Below are positions 17,304-26,107 of a DNA stretch of 64,000 nucleotides, one piece after another. The notes beneath the pieces were generated by a model that saw only the letters and a list, made by a program, of their open reading frames with translations, searched no databases and was not told the origin of the DNA. Numbering within the stretch: position 1 is the stretch's first letter; each line of letters opens with the position of its first letter. The position numbers were made by a program, and so were the translations under genes. This DNA comes from Bacteroidetes bacterium B1(2017) (GTDB taxonomy: Bacteria; Bacteroidota; Bacteroidia; UKL13-3), in NCBI GenBank assembly GCA_002256395.1, contig NKJG01000001.1:1322773-1386772 (forward strand), given 5' to 3'.

Positions 17304-18485
17304 TTACTTCTCCTTCTTCAACTTCTTTTGCGCCACCAGCACTTCGTCGCAAAGCTTTTCTCTGAGCTCCTCAATGTTTAGCTTTTTAGAGGCCGAGATA
17401 AAAATGGCGGGATTGTTTTCTTTTGCCATCCACGATTTTTTAAGTTGTTCAATATAGGCTTGTTTGCTTTCTAGTGTTTCGTCGCCAAGTACAAAGGGTT
17501 CTGTTAATTGATCTATTTTATTAAATACCAAAATTACCTGCTTGTTTAATGCCCCAATTTCTTTTAAGGTTTCGTTTACAACGTGAATATGGTTTTCAAA
17601 AGAAGGGTGACTTACATCTACCACATGTAAAAGAATATCGGCCTCGCGAATTTCATCGAGAGTTGATTTAAAACACTCTACCAATTGGTGAGGCAGCTTT
17701 CTTATAAACCCCACGGTATCGCTTAACAGAAAAGAAGCTTCTGGCAAATCTACTTTGCGAACGGTACTATCAAGCGTCGCAAATAATTTATCTTCGGCAA
17801 ATACATCGCTTTTGGCAATTAGGTTCATTAGCGTTGATTTGCCAACATTGGTGTAGCCAACCAAGGATACACGCGCCTTATTATCGCGGTTGCGGCGCTG
17901 GGTGGCTGCTTGCTTGTCAATTGTTTCGAGGCGCTCCTTAAGTTTGCTAATTTGCTCACGTAGCATCCTTCTATCTGTTTCAATTTCTGTTTCACCAGGT
18001 CCTTTCATACCAATACCCCCTTTTTGCTTGCTTAAGTGGGTCCACATGCGGGTAAGGCGGGGCAATAAATATTGGGCCTGAGCCAACTCTACTTGGTATT
18101 TTGCCTGGGCGCTTTTGGCTCGGCTTGCAAAAATATCTAGGATTAAATTGCTTCTATCCAAAATTTTGCATTTGAGTACTTTCTCTAAATTTCGTAATTG
18201 CGAGGGAGTCAATTCATCGTCAAAAATTACTATGTCTATTTCGTTTGCCTCTACATAATCTGTAATTTCTTGCAATTTACCTTCGCCAATAAATGTTCTT
18301 GGGTTTGGGAAATTAAGGCGTTGTAAAAAATGTTTTTTTACCAATGCCCCAGCTGTATGCGCCAAAAAGGCTAATTCTTCTAAATACTCCTCGGCCTGCT
18401 CTGGTCTTTGATCTTTATTAATTACCCCAACCAAAACAGCTTCTTCCTTCTTTTTTGCTGTATCAAATAATTTAACTCTCGCCAT
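17304..18485 (-). CDS. hflX: GTPase HflX
   Basis: Ribosome-associated GTPase that helps rescue or split stalled 70S ribosomes. The ATG at 18485 (MARVKLFDTAKK) is preferred over an upstream start at 18560, which would overlap the divergent gene and add a non-family extension. The protein is then 393 residues. The HflX N-terminal domain (about 20-175) has FIGEGKLQEI and FDDELTPSQLRNLE. A glycine-rich linker KGGIGMKGPGETE precedes the G domain with GYTNVGKSTL (P-loop), DTVGFI (G3) and NKID (G4). The last about 30 residues are Lys-rich. Confidence 0.95.
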   Translation of the reverse strand: MARVKLFDTAKKKEEAVLVGVINKDQRPEQAEEYLEELAFLAHTAGALVKKHFLQRLNFPNPRTFIGEGKLQEITDYVEANEIDIVIFDDELTPSQLRNLEKVLKCKILDRSNLILDIFASRAKSAQAKYQVELAQAQYLLPRLTRMWTHLSKQKGGIGMKGPGETEIETDRRMLREQISKLKERLETIDKQAATQRRNRDNKARVSLVGYTNVGKSTLMNLIAKSDVFAEDKLFATLDSTVRKVDLPEASFLLSDTVGFIRKLPHQLVECFKSTLDEIREADILLHVVDVSHPSFENHIHVVNETLKEIGALNKQVILVFNKIDQLTEPFVLGDETLESKQAYIEQLKKSWMAKENNPAIFISASKKLNIEELREKLCDEVLVAQKKLKKEK

Positions 18486-18521
18486 TAGATATTTTTGTCT
18501 TCCAAAATAGCTCGGAAAAAG

Positions 18522-18529
18522 TATCTTCG
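18522..18529 (+). promoter_or_regulatory. Putative -7 element of the 18554 gene
   Basis: TATCTTCG resembles TAnnTTTG, 24 bases before the start codon. The nearest TTTG (18494-18497) is 24 bases away, longer than usual. Confidence 0.3.
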
Positions 18530-18553
18530 CTAATTGAAAATTTCTACAAATTA

Positions 18554-20023
18554 ATGGCATTTCGGTGGTTTTTTATGTTTCTCTTTTTGCAGCTCGGTTC
18601 TAGCGTGTTTGCGCAGGGCGTAGAATGGGGCAATCCTCAAAAGATTAAGCAAAAGAATATGTTCTCGCAAATAGTGGGCGAGTGCAATACAGGCATTTAT
18701 GTATTGCGTTGCAAAAACTCCGATTTTATGAGCGATGTCATCATAGAAAAGTATAAATCAAATCTTACTCTTGAACTGAGTGTGCCTGCTCCAATTAGCA
18801 TTTATGGAAATATTGAGCGTGTGCTTATTGTAAACAATGAACTTCATGCCTTTATAAGTGCCAAAAATACCCAAACGGGTACCATTGATTTGTTGGATCA
18901 AAAAATTGATGCAGGACTTAAGGCGGTGGGTTTGCCAAACGTTATTTGTAGTTTTCCTGCTGGCCAATTTTTAGAGAAACGCAAAATTCAAATTAAAACC
19001 TCAGCCAATAAAAACAGGGTGCTTATTATGTTTTTAACCAAAAGCACCCAAACAGGCGAGTGTAAGCTGAACCTATATGGCTATAATGACCAAGTACAGC
19101 AGCAGTTTGGTAAGCAATTTACCCTGAACCAAACGCCAGAAGATGTTTTTATTACCAATTTTGAAATGGATAATACTGGTAATGCTTTTGTATTATTAGA
19201 TTTTCCGGCTAAAGAAAATACAAGTAAAGCCGATAAGCGAGATTTTTACTTGTATGCCTTTTACCCAAGTGAGGATAAAATGTTGGCTTATGACCTAGGA
19301 AACAAGGATATTTTTATTGAAGAATTGGGTATGTGTGTCAATAATTTTAATCAAACGGTTTCTGTTTTGGGCTTTTATTCAAACGATGGTGAGAATGTGG
19401 TAAATGGATATTTTATGGAACGTTATAGTATTCCTAAACACAGCACCGAAGAGAAGTTTGCCACAGCTCTTGATCCTTCTGTGATGCAAAAAGTAACCGG
19501 TGGCAAAATAGAAAATCGCAACCCCGATTTGCGTAATTATTATATCCGTAAAATTATTCCTAGAAGCGATGGAGGGGTGTTTTTGGTTGCAGAAAAATAT
19601 GTGCGCATAGAGCAGCGCTTTAATTATTACCTTAATAATATGCCTCAAGAAGGGGTTCGTGTTACCTATAATTACGATGATGTAGCGTTGTTTTCAATTA
19701 ATTCTGATGGAAGTTTGCATTTTGGCGACTTACTTAGAAAACGCCAGAGTTCGGTTGGTGATGGAGGATATTTAAGCGGTGTGGCTACCTTACCAACTCA
19801 AGATAATATTTATGTTCTCTATAATTCTGAATTGGATAAAGATGGAAATGTGATGGTTCATAATGTAAATTATCAAGGTAAATCGGATGAAAAAATTGCC
19901 ATTAAATCGAGCAATTTTAGTGTGTCGTTGGTGCCAAGTGAAACTAAGCAATGTGGCCCCTCCAGTTTATTGGCCACTACCATCAGAGATAAACAATTTT
20001 GCCTAATGCGTATTACTTTTTAA
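18554..20023 (+). CDS. Secreted beta-rich protein, function unknown
   Basis: 489 residues with a signal peptide (MAFRWFFMFLFLQLGSSVFAQ). The mature part is almost all short beta strands with repeated patterns such as NAFVLLDFPAKEN, TVSVLGFYSND and NIYVLYNSELDKDGN, as in a beta-propeller; no known propeller signature is seen. No lipobox and no T9SS sorting domain. It starts 68 bases from divergent hflX and is followed after 9 bases by the DUF6427 gene, so it likely heads a short operon with the membrane protein and the YdcF protein. Function not known. Confidence 0.7.
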   Translation: MAFRWFFMFLFLQLGSSVFAQGVEWGNPQKIKQKNMFSQIVGECNTGIYVLRCKNSDFMSDVIIEKYKSNLTLELSVPAPISIYGNIERVLIVNNELHAFISAKNTQTGTIDLLDQKIDAGLKAVGLPNVICSFPAGQFLEKRKIQIKTSANKNRVLIMFLTKSTQTGECKLNLYGYNDQVQQQFGKQFTLNQTPEDVFITNFEMDNTGNAFVLLDFPAKENTSKADKRDFYLYAFYPSEDKMLAYDLGNKDIFIEELGMCVNNFNQTVSVLGFYSNDGENVVNGYFMERYSIPKHSTEEKFATALDPSVMQKVTGGKIENRNPDLRNYYIRKIIPRSDGGVFLVAEKYVRIEQRFNYYLNNMPQEGVRVTYNYDDVALFSINSDGSLHFGDLLRKRQSSVGDGGYLSGVATLPTQDNIYVLYNSELDKDGNVMVHNVNYQGKSDEKIAIKSSNFSVSLVPSETKQCGPSSLLATTIRDKQFCLMRITF

Positions 20024-20032
20024 ACTTAAGTT

Positions 20033-21019
20033 TTGTTAGAATTATTTAGATCAAATACACTTTTTTCGCTTATTGGCTTGGTGTTGTTTACCATTTTGGT
20101 TCGACTTGCCTTTTGCTTTACACCCGCGCCAATTGAGCCTATTTTAAATACGCCTTTTGCGGTGCTTATTTTTGATTGGATTAAAGCCCATCAACTTATT
20201 TCGTATCAAAATCAAATTCTGGCCATACTTGTGGTTTTGGTTCAGGGCTTACTTATAAATTATATGAGTAGCTCGCATAATGTATTGTATAAAGACACGG
20301 TTTTACCTGGATTGATTTATGTTTTACTCAATAGTATTTATCCAGAACAATTGCAACTTACACCGCAATTATTGGCTAATACATTCATAATTTTAATGCT
20401 CAATCGTTTGTGTTTTTTATATGAGTCGAGCCAACCTTTATTTTTAGTTTTTGATGCAGGAATGTTATTAGGTTTAGGAATTTTATTGGATTATGATTTA
20501 ATAATTTACCTGCCTTTTATTTTAATTTCTGTTTTATACATGACCTCCTTTAACCTGCGCTACTGGCTAGTTGCCATCTTTGGAATTATTATCCCAGCGT
20601 ATTTTTTAGGCGTGTTATTTTATCTTACCAATCATTTAAACGACTTCCTTGTTTCTTTTGAATACTCGCTCCATAAAAGTTATTTTAATCCAATAGGAAT
20701 TACCTGGGCCGAGGCGGCAATTTGGTTTATTATTATCCCTGTTTTTGTGTTTTCTACTATCGAGTTGCAGTTGAATTTCTTGCGCAATAAAGTTAAAACC
20801 CGAAGGGTTCAGCTTATTATTTTAATTATGCTTGTGTTTGGCGTTATTAGTGTGCTGGCAGAAAACCAAGGGTATATTTTTGGGCTCACTTATTTTGCTG
20901 TTGGACTTTCATTTTTGTTGGCAAATTATTTTATCCGCTCGAAACGAAAATGGTTAAAAGAGGCGCTCTTTTTTGCGATACTAGTGTGTATGTTTTACTA
21001 TCAATATTTTTATAGTTAG
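20033..21019 (+). CDS. DUF6427-type multi-pass membrane protein
   Basis: 328 residues with about nine hydrophobic segments and a short N-terminal MLELFRSNTLFSLIG. The pattern (FRSN near the start, then LARLAFCF-like helix and HQLIS loop) matches the DUF6427 family of Bacteroidota inner-membrane proteins of unknown role. The start is a TTG 9 bases after the previous stop; no ATG lies before the first helix. It sits 2 bases before the YdcF gene. No catalytic motif is seen. Confidence 0.72.
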   Translation: MLELFRSNTLFSLIGLVLFTILVRLAFCFTPAPIEPILNTPFAVLIFDWIKAHQLISYQNQILAILVVLVQGLLINYMSSSHNVLYKDTVLPGLIYVLLNSIYPEQLQLTPQLLANTFIILMLNRLCFLYESSQPLFLVFDAGMLLGLGILLDYDLIIYLPFILISVLYMTSFNLRYWLVAIFGIIIPAYFLGVLFYLTNHLNDFLVSFEYSLHKSYFNPIGITWAEAAIWFIIIPVFVFSTIELQLNFLRNKVKTRRVQLIILIMLVFGVISVLAENQGYIFGLTYFAVGLSFLLANYFIRSKRKWLKEALFFAILVCMFYYQYFYS

Positions 21020-21021
21020 CC

Positions 21022-21786
21022 ATGTTTTACTTTTTATCTAAAGTGTTGTATGCCCTTGTAGCGCCTGTAAGTATCATAATTATCTTAATGCTTATTTATG
21101 CGTTTACGCGCATTAAAAGTTATTTTTATTGGGCCTTGGGATTATTGATATTTTTCACAAATCCGTTTTTTGCCCAAGTAATTATGGGTTGGTATGAAGT
21201 GGCACCAGTAGTTATTAAAAAAGATCAAAAATACGATGCCATTATTTTGCCTGGAGGCTTTGTTACCAACTATGAAATTGAAGGGCAATTGCGTGTAAAC
21301 TTTTCGGATGGAAACGATAGAATGATGCAGGCCATTGATTTGTTTAAAAGGGGTGTTTCTAAGAAAATAATTTATACCGCAGGCTCCGACACAATTTTTG
21401 GTGCTTTTAGAGCCGAAGCCGAGATGGGCCGTTTGTTTTTGTTAAAATGTGGGATTCCAGATTCCTGTATTATTATTGAAACAAAATCAATTAATACATA
21501 CCAAAACGCTGCTTTTACACAAAAGCTATTGGCCAAGATTGATCCAAATTATGCCTCTAAAAAATATTTATTGGTAACAGCAGGTTTTCATATGCGCCGA
21601 GCCAAAGCTTGTTTTGAAAAGGCTGGCATTCCCTGTGATACCTATTCAACCGATTTGCGCAGTATTCGCAATAAAGACTCAGTTTTAAATACCATTATCC
21701 CAACCTATGGCGGCCTACAAAACTGGACTATCCTCCTAAAAGAATGGATTGGTATGGTGGTGTATGAAATGAAAGGGTACGTGTAG
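21022..21786 (+). CDS. YdcF/ElyC-family membrane protein (DUF218)
   Basis: 254 residues: two N-terminal membrane helices (about 5-55) and a DUF218 domain (about 70-245) with AIILPGGF, the RMMQAIDLF helix, IIYTAGS, an ETKSINTYQNA segment and VTAGFHMRRAKACF. This is the layout of ElyC/SanA-like proteins, linked in enterobacteria to envelope integrity and undecaprenyl-phosphate handling. Starts 2 bases after the DUF6427 gene. The last codons and the stop lie inside the left arm of a REP-like inverted repeat, so the end of the protein may have been altered by that insertion. Confidence 0.85.
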   Translation: MFYFLSKVLYALVAPVSIIIILMLIYAFTRIKSYFYWALGLLIFFTNPFFAQVIMGWYEVAPVVIKKDQKYDAIILPGGFVTNYEIEGQLRVNFSDGNDRMMQAIDLFKRGVSKKIIYTAGSDTIFGAFRAEAEMGRLFLLKCGIPDSCIIIETKSINTYQNAAFTQKLLAKIDPNYASKKYLLVTAGFHMRRAKACFEKAGIPCDTYSTDLRSIRNKDSVLNTIIPTYGGLQNWTILLKEWIGMVVYEMKGYV

Positions 21787-21874
21787 GGACAGGTTGCGAC
21801 CTGTCCGTGCGAAACGCGATCATTTCACGTACGTCGCCACATATACGGACAGGTCGCAACCTGTCCCTACACGT
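21779..21874. repeat. REP-like inverted repeat pair
   Basis: Left arm 21779-21808 and right arm 21845-21874 are perfect 30-base inverted repeats separated by 36 bases. Each arm is also nearly a palindrome around GGACAGG...CCTGTCC. Elements with GTAGGGACAGG...CCTGTCC are scattered in many Bacteroidota genomes and behave like REP/BIME elements mobilised by RAYT (TnpA-REP) transposases. No transposase gene is in the window. The left arm includes the stop codon of the YdcF gene, and the pair lies just before uvrA, where it could also end transcription. Confidence 0.85.
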
Positions 21875-21895
21875 CGCAACGGTGTTTTTCAAAAA

Positions 21896-21930
21896 TTTGC
21901 AAACAAAACCTCTTATTCTTCGTTTCTTTG
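21896..21930 (+). promoter_or_regulatory. Putative uvrA promoter
   Basis: TTTG at 21896-21899 and TTTCTTTG at 21923-21930 (one mismatch from TAnnTTTG), 23-base spacer, 12 bases before the ATG. Weak motif match. Confidence 0.28.
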
Positions 21931-21942
21931 TAAGACTAAATC

Positions 21943-24885
21943 ATGGCAAAAAAATCAAAAGCTCTGTTGAAATCAGATACTCCGGCAGAGGCTATACACA
22001 AAAGCTTACAAGCAGAACTAGAATCTGCACCCTATAAACATTCTGCCGCCTTGCAAAGTTCGGATGATATTATAGAAATACTTGGAGCAAGAGAACATAA
22101 TTTAAAGAATATTGATGTAAATATTCCTAGGAATAAACTTGTTACCATTACGGGTTTAAGTGGTAGTGGCAAATCATCTCTTGCCTTTGATACCATTTTT
22201 GCCGAAGGCCAGCGTCGTTATATGGAAAGTTTTTCGGCCTATGCACGCCAGTTTATTGGCAACATGGAAAGGCCCGATGTAGATAAGATTAATGGACTTT
22301 CACCCGTAATTGCCATTGAACAAAAAACAGTTAATAAAAATCCTCGTTCAACTGTTGGTACCATTACAGAAATTTATGATTTTCTTCGTTTGCTTTATGC
22401 ACGCGCCGCCGATGCGTATAGCTTTGTTTCGGGTGAGAAAATGGTAAAGTTTACCGAAGAACAAATTATCTCTTCTATTATTGGAAAGTTTGAAAACAAA
22501 AAGATATCTATTCTTGCTCCCTTGGTAAAAGGTCGTAAAGGCCATTACAGAGAGTTATTTGAGCAAATTCGCAAACAAGGGTATACAAAGGTTAGGCTAG
22601 ATGGTGCGGTGGTTGATATTACACCTAAAATGCAAGCCGATCGGTATAAGATTCACGATATTGAAGTGTTAATTGATCGCATTGAATCTTCTAAAGGAGC
22701 TCGGTTCAGAATTTCTGAAAGTGTTAAAAGCGCTTTGCGAATGGGTAAAGGAACCTTGGTATTATTGGATAACTCGGATGAGCAAGTATATCATTACAGC
22801 AAGTTTTTAATGGATCCAATTAGTGGTATTAGCTATGATGAACCGCAACCCAATACCTTTTCGTTTAACTCGCCTTATGGAGCCTGCCCAACATGTGATG
22901 GTTTAGGAGTAAAGAGCATAATAGATGAAAATGCGATTGTACCCGATAAGAAATTAAGTATTAACAAAGGAGGTTTTGCACCCCTTGGCGAAGCCCGAGA
23001 TAATTGGACATTTTTGCAATTGCGCGAGTTAGGTAAACGTCATAAGTTTTCATTTGCCGATCCTATTGAAAAGTTATCTAAGGAAGCGCTACAAGCAGTT
23101 TTGCATGGCGATGATGAGCCCTTGGTTGTGCCGTTTCAATACGCGAGTGGCTACACTCAAAATTACAATAGTAATTGGGAAGGCTTAATTTCTATTATTA
23201 CTCGTCATTTCCACGAAAAGAGCCACGATTCTATTTACAAATGGGCAGAAGAATTTATGGAAATTCAAGCCTGCCCAGAATGTAATGGTGCCCGTTTAAA
23301 AAAGGAAGCCTTACATTATAAAATTGGCGATAAAAACATTGCCGATTTGGCTTCCCAAGAAATTGGTGCCCTTGGCGATTGGTTCAAGGATATTGAAACA
23401 AAAATGGATGCCAAGCAACAAATTATTGCGGTAGAAATTTTAAAAGAAATTAGAGGTAGAATAGAGTTTTTGCGTGGTGTAGGTATTGATTATTTAACGC
23501 TTAACTCGCCGGCTAAAACCCTTAGTGGGGGAGAGGCTCAGCGTATTCGATTGGCTACTCAAATTGGTTCGCAATTGGTAGGTGTGCTTTATATTTTAGA
23601 TGAACCAAGTATTGGATTACACCAGCGAGATAATAATAGATTAATTGACTCCTTAAAGGCGCTTAGAGATTTGGGAAATAGTGTTATTGTGGTTGAACAC
23701 GATAAAGATATGATGGAGGAAAGCGATTTTATTTTAGATATTGGATATGGTGCAGGTGTTCATGGTGGGCATATTGCAGCCTATGGAAACATGCAAGATA
23801 TTTTGCATTCTAATTCTATTACAGCGCAATATTTAAATGGAACAAAAACCATTTCTATTCCAGCAGAACGTAGAAAAGGAAATGGCAAAACCCTTGAAAT
23901 TAAAGGGGCTACGGGCAATAATTTAAAAAATGTTTCGGTAGCTTTTCCACTCGGAACCTTTATTTGTGTTACGGGTGTGAGTGGGAGTGGTAAATCTAGT
24001 TTAATTAACGAAACCTTATATCCAATTTTACGTCAACATTTTTATGGATCACATCAAAAGCCCTTGGCCTATAAAGATATTAAAGGCTTAAAATATGTAG
24101 ATAAGGTAATTGATATTGATCAATCGCCAATTGGTAGAACTCCACGAAGCAACCCTGCTACCTATGTTGAAGTGTTTAGTGATATACGGAACTTATTTGC
24201 AAACTTACCTGAAGCAAAAATACGTGGATATAAACCAGGTAGATTTTCGTTTAATGTAAAAGGTGGAAGATGCGAAACCTGCCAAGGAGCTGGCATGCGT
24301 AGCATTGAAATGAATTTTTTGCCAGATGTATATGTTAAGTGCGAAACCTGCAATGGCAAGCGCTATAATAGAGAAACGCTAGAGGTAAGGTTTAAAGGAA
24401 AAAGCATTAACGATGTGCTAAACATGTCGATTGAGGAAGCTGTACATTTCTTTGAAAACACCCCACAGATTTTGCGCAAAATAGAAGCTCTAAATGATGT
24501 AGGTTTAGGATATATTACCTTGGGTCAGCAAAGCACCACACTTAGTGGCGGCGAGGCACAGCGTGTGAAATTAGCAACCGAATTAAGCAAGAGAGATACT
24601 GGCAATACCTTTTATATTTTGGATGAACCAACCACTGGTTTGCATTTTGAAGATGTGCGTGTGTTATTAGATGTATTACAAAAATTGGTTGATAAAGGAA
24701 ATACAGTTCTAGTAATTGAGCACAATTTAGACATGATAAAAGTAGCCGATTGGGTTATAGATATTGGTCCCGAAGGGGGTAAATATGGCGGCCAAGTTAT
24801 AGCCGAAGGAACACCAGAAGAGCTATGTAAATCTGAAAAGAGTTATACAGCCAAATTCCTTAAAAAAGAAATGGGTTTGGTGTAA
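21943..24885 (+). CDS. uvrA: Excinuclease ABC subunit A
   Basis: DNA damage recognition ATPase of nucleotide excision repair, partner of UvrB. 980 residues, a little longer than the usual 940-950 because of an N-terminal extension of about 35 residues (Lys/Ala-rich). Two ABC modules: Walker A GLSGSGKSSLAF and GVSGSGKSSLIN, signature LSGGEAQRIRLA and LSGGEAQRVKLA, Walker B ILDEPS and ILDEPT. Zinc-finger cysteines appear in CPTCDGLG, CPECNGARL and the CETCQGAG...CETCNGKRY pair. Preceded by a REP-like element, so it is probably transcribed alone. Confidence 0.98.
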   Translation: MAKKSKALLKSDTPAEAIHKSLQAELESAPYKHSAALQSSDDIIEILGAREHNLKNIDVNIPRNKLVTITGLSGSGKSSLAFDTIFAEGQRRYMESFSAYARQFIGNMERPDVDKINGLSPVIAIEQKTVNKNPRSTVGTITEIYDFLRLLYARAADAYSFVSGEKMVKFTEEQIISSIIGKFENKKISILAPLVKGRKGHYRELFEQIRKQGYTKVRLDGAVVDITPKMQADRYKIHDIEVLIDRIESSKGARFRISESVKSALRMGKGTLVLLDNSDEQVYHYSKFLMDPISGISYDEPQPNTFSFNSPYGACPTCDGLGVKSIIDENAIVPDKKLSINKGGFAPLGEARDNWTFLQLRELGKRHKFSFADPIEKLSKEALQAVLHGDDEPLVVPFQYASGYTQNYNSNWEGLISIITRHFHEKSHDSIYKWAEEFMEIQACPECNGARLKKEALHYKIGDKNIADLASQEIGALGDWFKDIETKMDAKQQIIAVEILKEIRGRIEFLRGVGIDYLTLNSPAKTLSGGEAQRIRLATQIGSQLVGVLYILDEPSIGLHQRDNNRLIDSLKALRDLGNSVIVVEHDKDMMEESDFILDIGYGAGVHGGHIAAYGNMQDILHSNSITAQYLNGTKTISIPAERRKGNGKTLEIKGATGNNLKNVSVAFPLGTFICVTGVSGSGKSSLINETLYPILRQHFYGSHQKPLAYKDIKGLKYVDKVIDIDQSPIGRTPRSNPATYVEVFSDIRNLFANLPEAKIRGYKPGRFSFNVKGGRCETCQGAGMRSIEMNFLPDVYVKCETCNGKRYNRETLEVRFKGKSINDVLNMSIEEAVHFFENTPQILRKIEALNDVGLGYITLGQQSTTLSGGEAQRVKLATELSKRDTGNTFYILDEPTTGLHFEDVRVLLDVLQKLVDKGNTVLVIEHNLDMIKVADWVIDIGPEGGKYGGQVIAEGTPEELCKSEKSYTAKFLKKEMGLV

Positions 24886-24981
24886 CTGATATAGGTCATA
24901 ATTTCTTTCAAATCTCTTGCGTTCATTTGTTCCATAAATTTATTTCGGGTATTGGCTCCTTGCCTCCCAAACAGGTAACAT

Positions 24982-25380
24982 ATGAAACTATCAACGTATT
25001 TAACTTTTAATGGAAGCTGCGAAGAAGCTTTTAATTTTTATGCCTCTGTATTTGAAGGAGAGGTAATTTCATTGAACAGATATGAAGGTTCGCCGATGCC
25101 AATTGCAGAAGGAATGGAACAAAAGATCATGCATTCCGAAGTGGTATTTGAAAACAATAGCATAATGGGATGCGACGATTTGGAGGCTACTCAAATGCCT
25201 GCAAACAGTGCTTTAATGTTGGGCTTTATGGAAGTATTTGTAATGGATAGAATTTTTATGAATCTAGCCAAAGGCGGTACCATTACCATGGAATTGCAAG
25301 ACACTTTTTGGGGTGCTCGCTTTGGAACCATAACCGATAAATTTGGTATCCGCTGGATGTTTAGTTGCGATTTAAACTAA
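24982..25380 (+). CDS. PhnB-like VOC-family protein
   Basis: 132 residues in the vicinal-oxygen-chelate fold: two paired beta-alpha-beta-beta-beta modules. The start MKLSTYLTFNGSCEEAFNFY and the end DKFGIRWMFSCDL are the common pattern of PhnB/YjdN-like (3-demethylubiquinone methyltransferase-like) proteins, whose role is mostly unknown. The metal ligand set of true glyoxalases is not evident. Single gene, converging with the response regulator gene 10 bases later. Confidence 0.82.
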   Translation: MKLSTYLTFNGSCEEAFNFYASVFEGEVISLNRYEGSPMPIAEGMEQKIMHSEVVFENNSIMGCDDLEATQMPANSALMLGFMEVFVMDRIFMNLAKGGTITMELQDTFWGARFGTITDKFGIRWMFSCDLN

Positions 25381-25390
25381 GTGCTTTTGT

Positions 25391-26107
25391 TTAGGCCTCT
25401 GAAGTTTCTGGAGCTGTAAATTTATATCCAATTCCTCTAGCAGATTGTATGTAAACAGGCAGTTTAGGATCTTCTTCAAAGTATTTTCTTAAGGCCAAAA
25501 CAAAGTTGTCTATGGTGCGTGTATTGGGTATTACGGTATAATCCCAAACTACCTTTAAGATATGCTCTCTACTTACCACTTGGTTTTTGTTTTCTATTAG
25601 CAAACGCATAAGCATTAACTCTTTTTTAGTTAGTTCAAATTTGCCTGCAACGCCTACTGCTTCGTGGTTTTCAAAGTTTATCCAATTGCTTCCAAAGTGG
25701 AATAACTTAGGAACTTTATTCTCGTTGGTGGATTTTATTTGGCGACTTCTTTCAATCAATTTATTAATTCTAAGAATTAATTCTTCTAGCTCAAAAGGCT
25801 TGGTTAAGTAATCGTCGGCACCCTTTTTAAGTCCGTTAATTCTATCGGCTGGAGTGTTTTTAGCAGATAGAAAAAGCACAGGAATATGTTGGTCGTACAT
25901 GCGAATGTTTTCACATACCATTAATCCATCCATTTCGGGTAGCATAATATCAAGTACAACTAGGTCAAACTTCTGCTCTCTAAACGTCTTAATGGCGTCT
26001 GTTCCTGTGCCCGAAATTTGAACTTGATGTCCCTCTAACTCAAGGTTAAGTTTAATTGCATGTTGCAAATGAACTTCATCTTCTACTAATAGTATTCTAG
26101 TTTGCAT
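25391..26107 (-). CDS. OmpR-family response regulator
   Basis: 238 residues. The receiver (1-120) has the acidic pair EDE near the start, phospho-acceptor Asp in LVVLDIMLPEMDG, SAK switch and TKPF Lys. The C-terminal winged helix (about 140-235) has FELTKKELMLMRLL and TRTIDNFVLALRKYFE. It overlaps the histidine kinase gene by 11 bases, so it is its likely partner and a DNA-binding transcription factor. The pair resembles RprX/RprY of Bacteroides in layout. Targets are not visible. Confidence 0.92.
   Translation of the reverse strand: MQTRILLVEDEVHLQHAIKLNLELEGHQVQISGTGTDAIKTFREQKFDLVVLDIMLPEMDGLMVCENIRMYDQHIPVLFLSAKNTPADRINGLKKGADDYLTKPFELEELILRINKLIERSRQIKSTNENKVPKLFHFGSNWINFENHEAVGVAGKFELTKKELMLMRLLIENKNQVVSREHILKVVWDYTVIPNTRTIDNFVLALRKYFEEDPKLPVYIQSARGIGYKFTAPETSEA

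Noticed and set aside
18486..18560. N-terminal extension of HflX
   Set aside because: The 25 extra residues do not fit the family, overlap the divergent gene and remove room for its promoter; the ATG at 18485 fits better.
21807..22037. 76-residue frame over the REP-like element and the uvrA start
   Set aside because: Overlaps uvrA in another frame and is made partly of the repeat arm. Not a gene.
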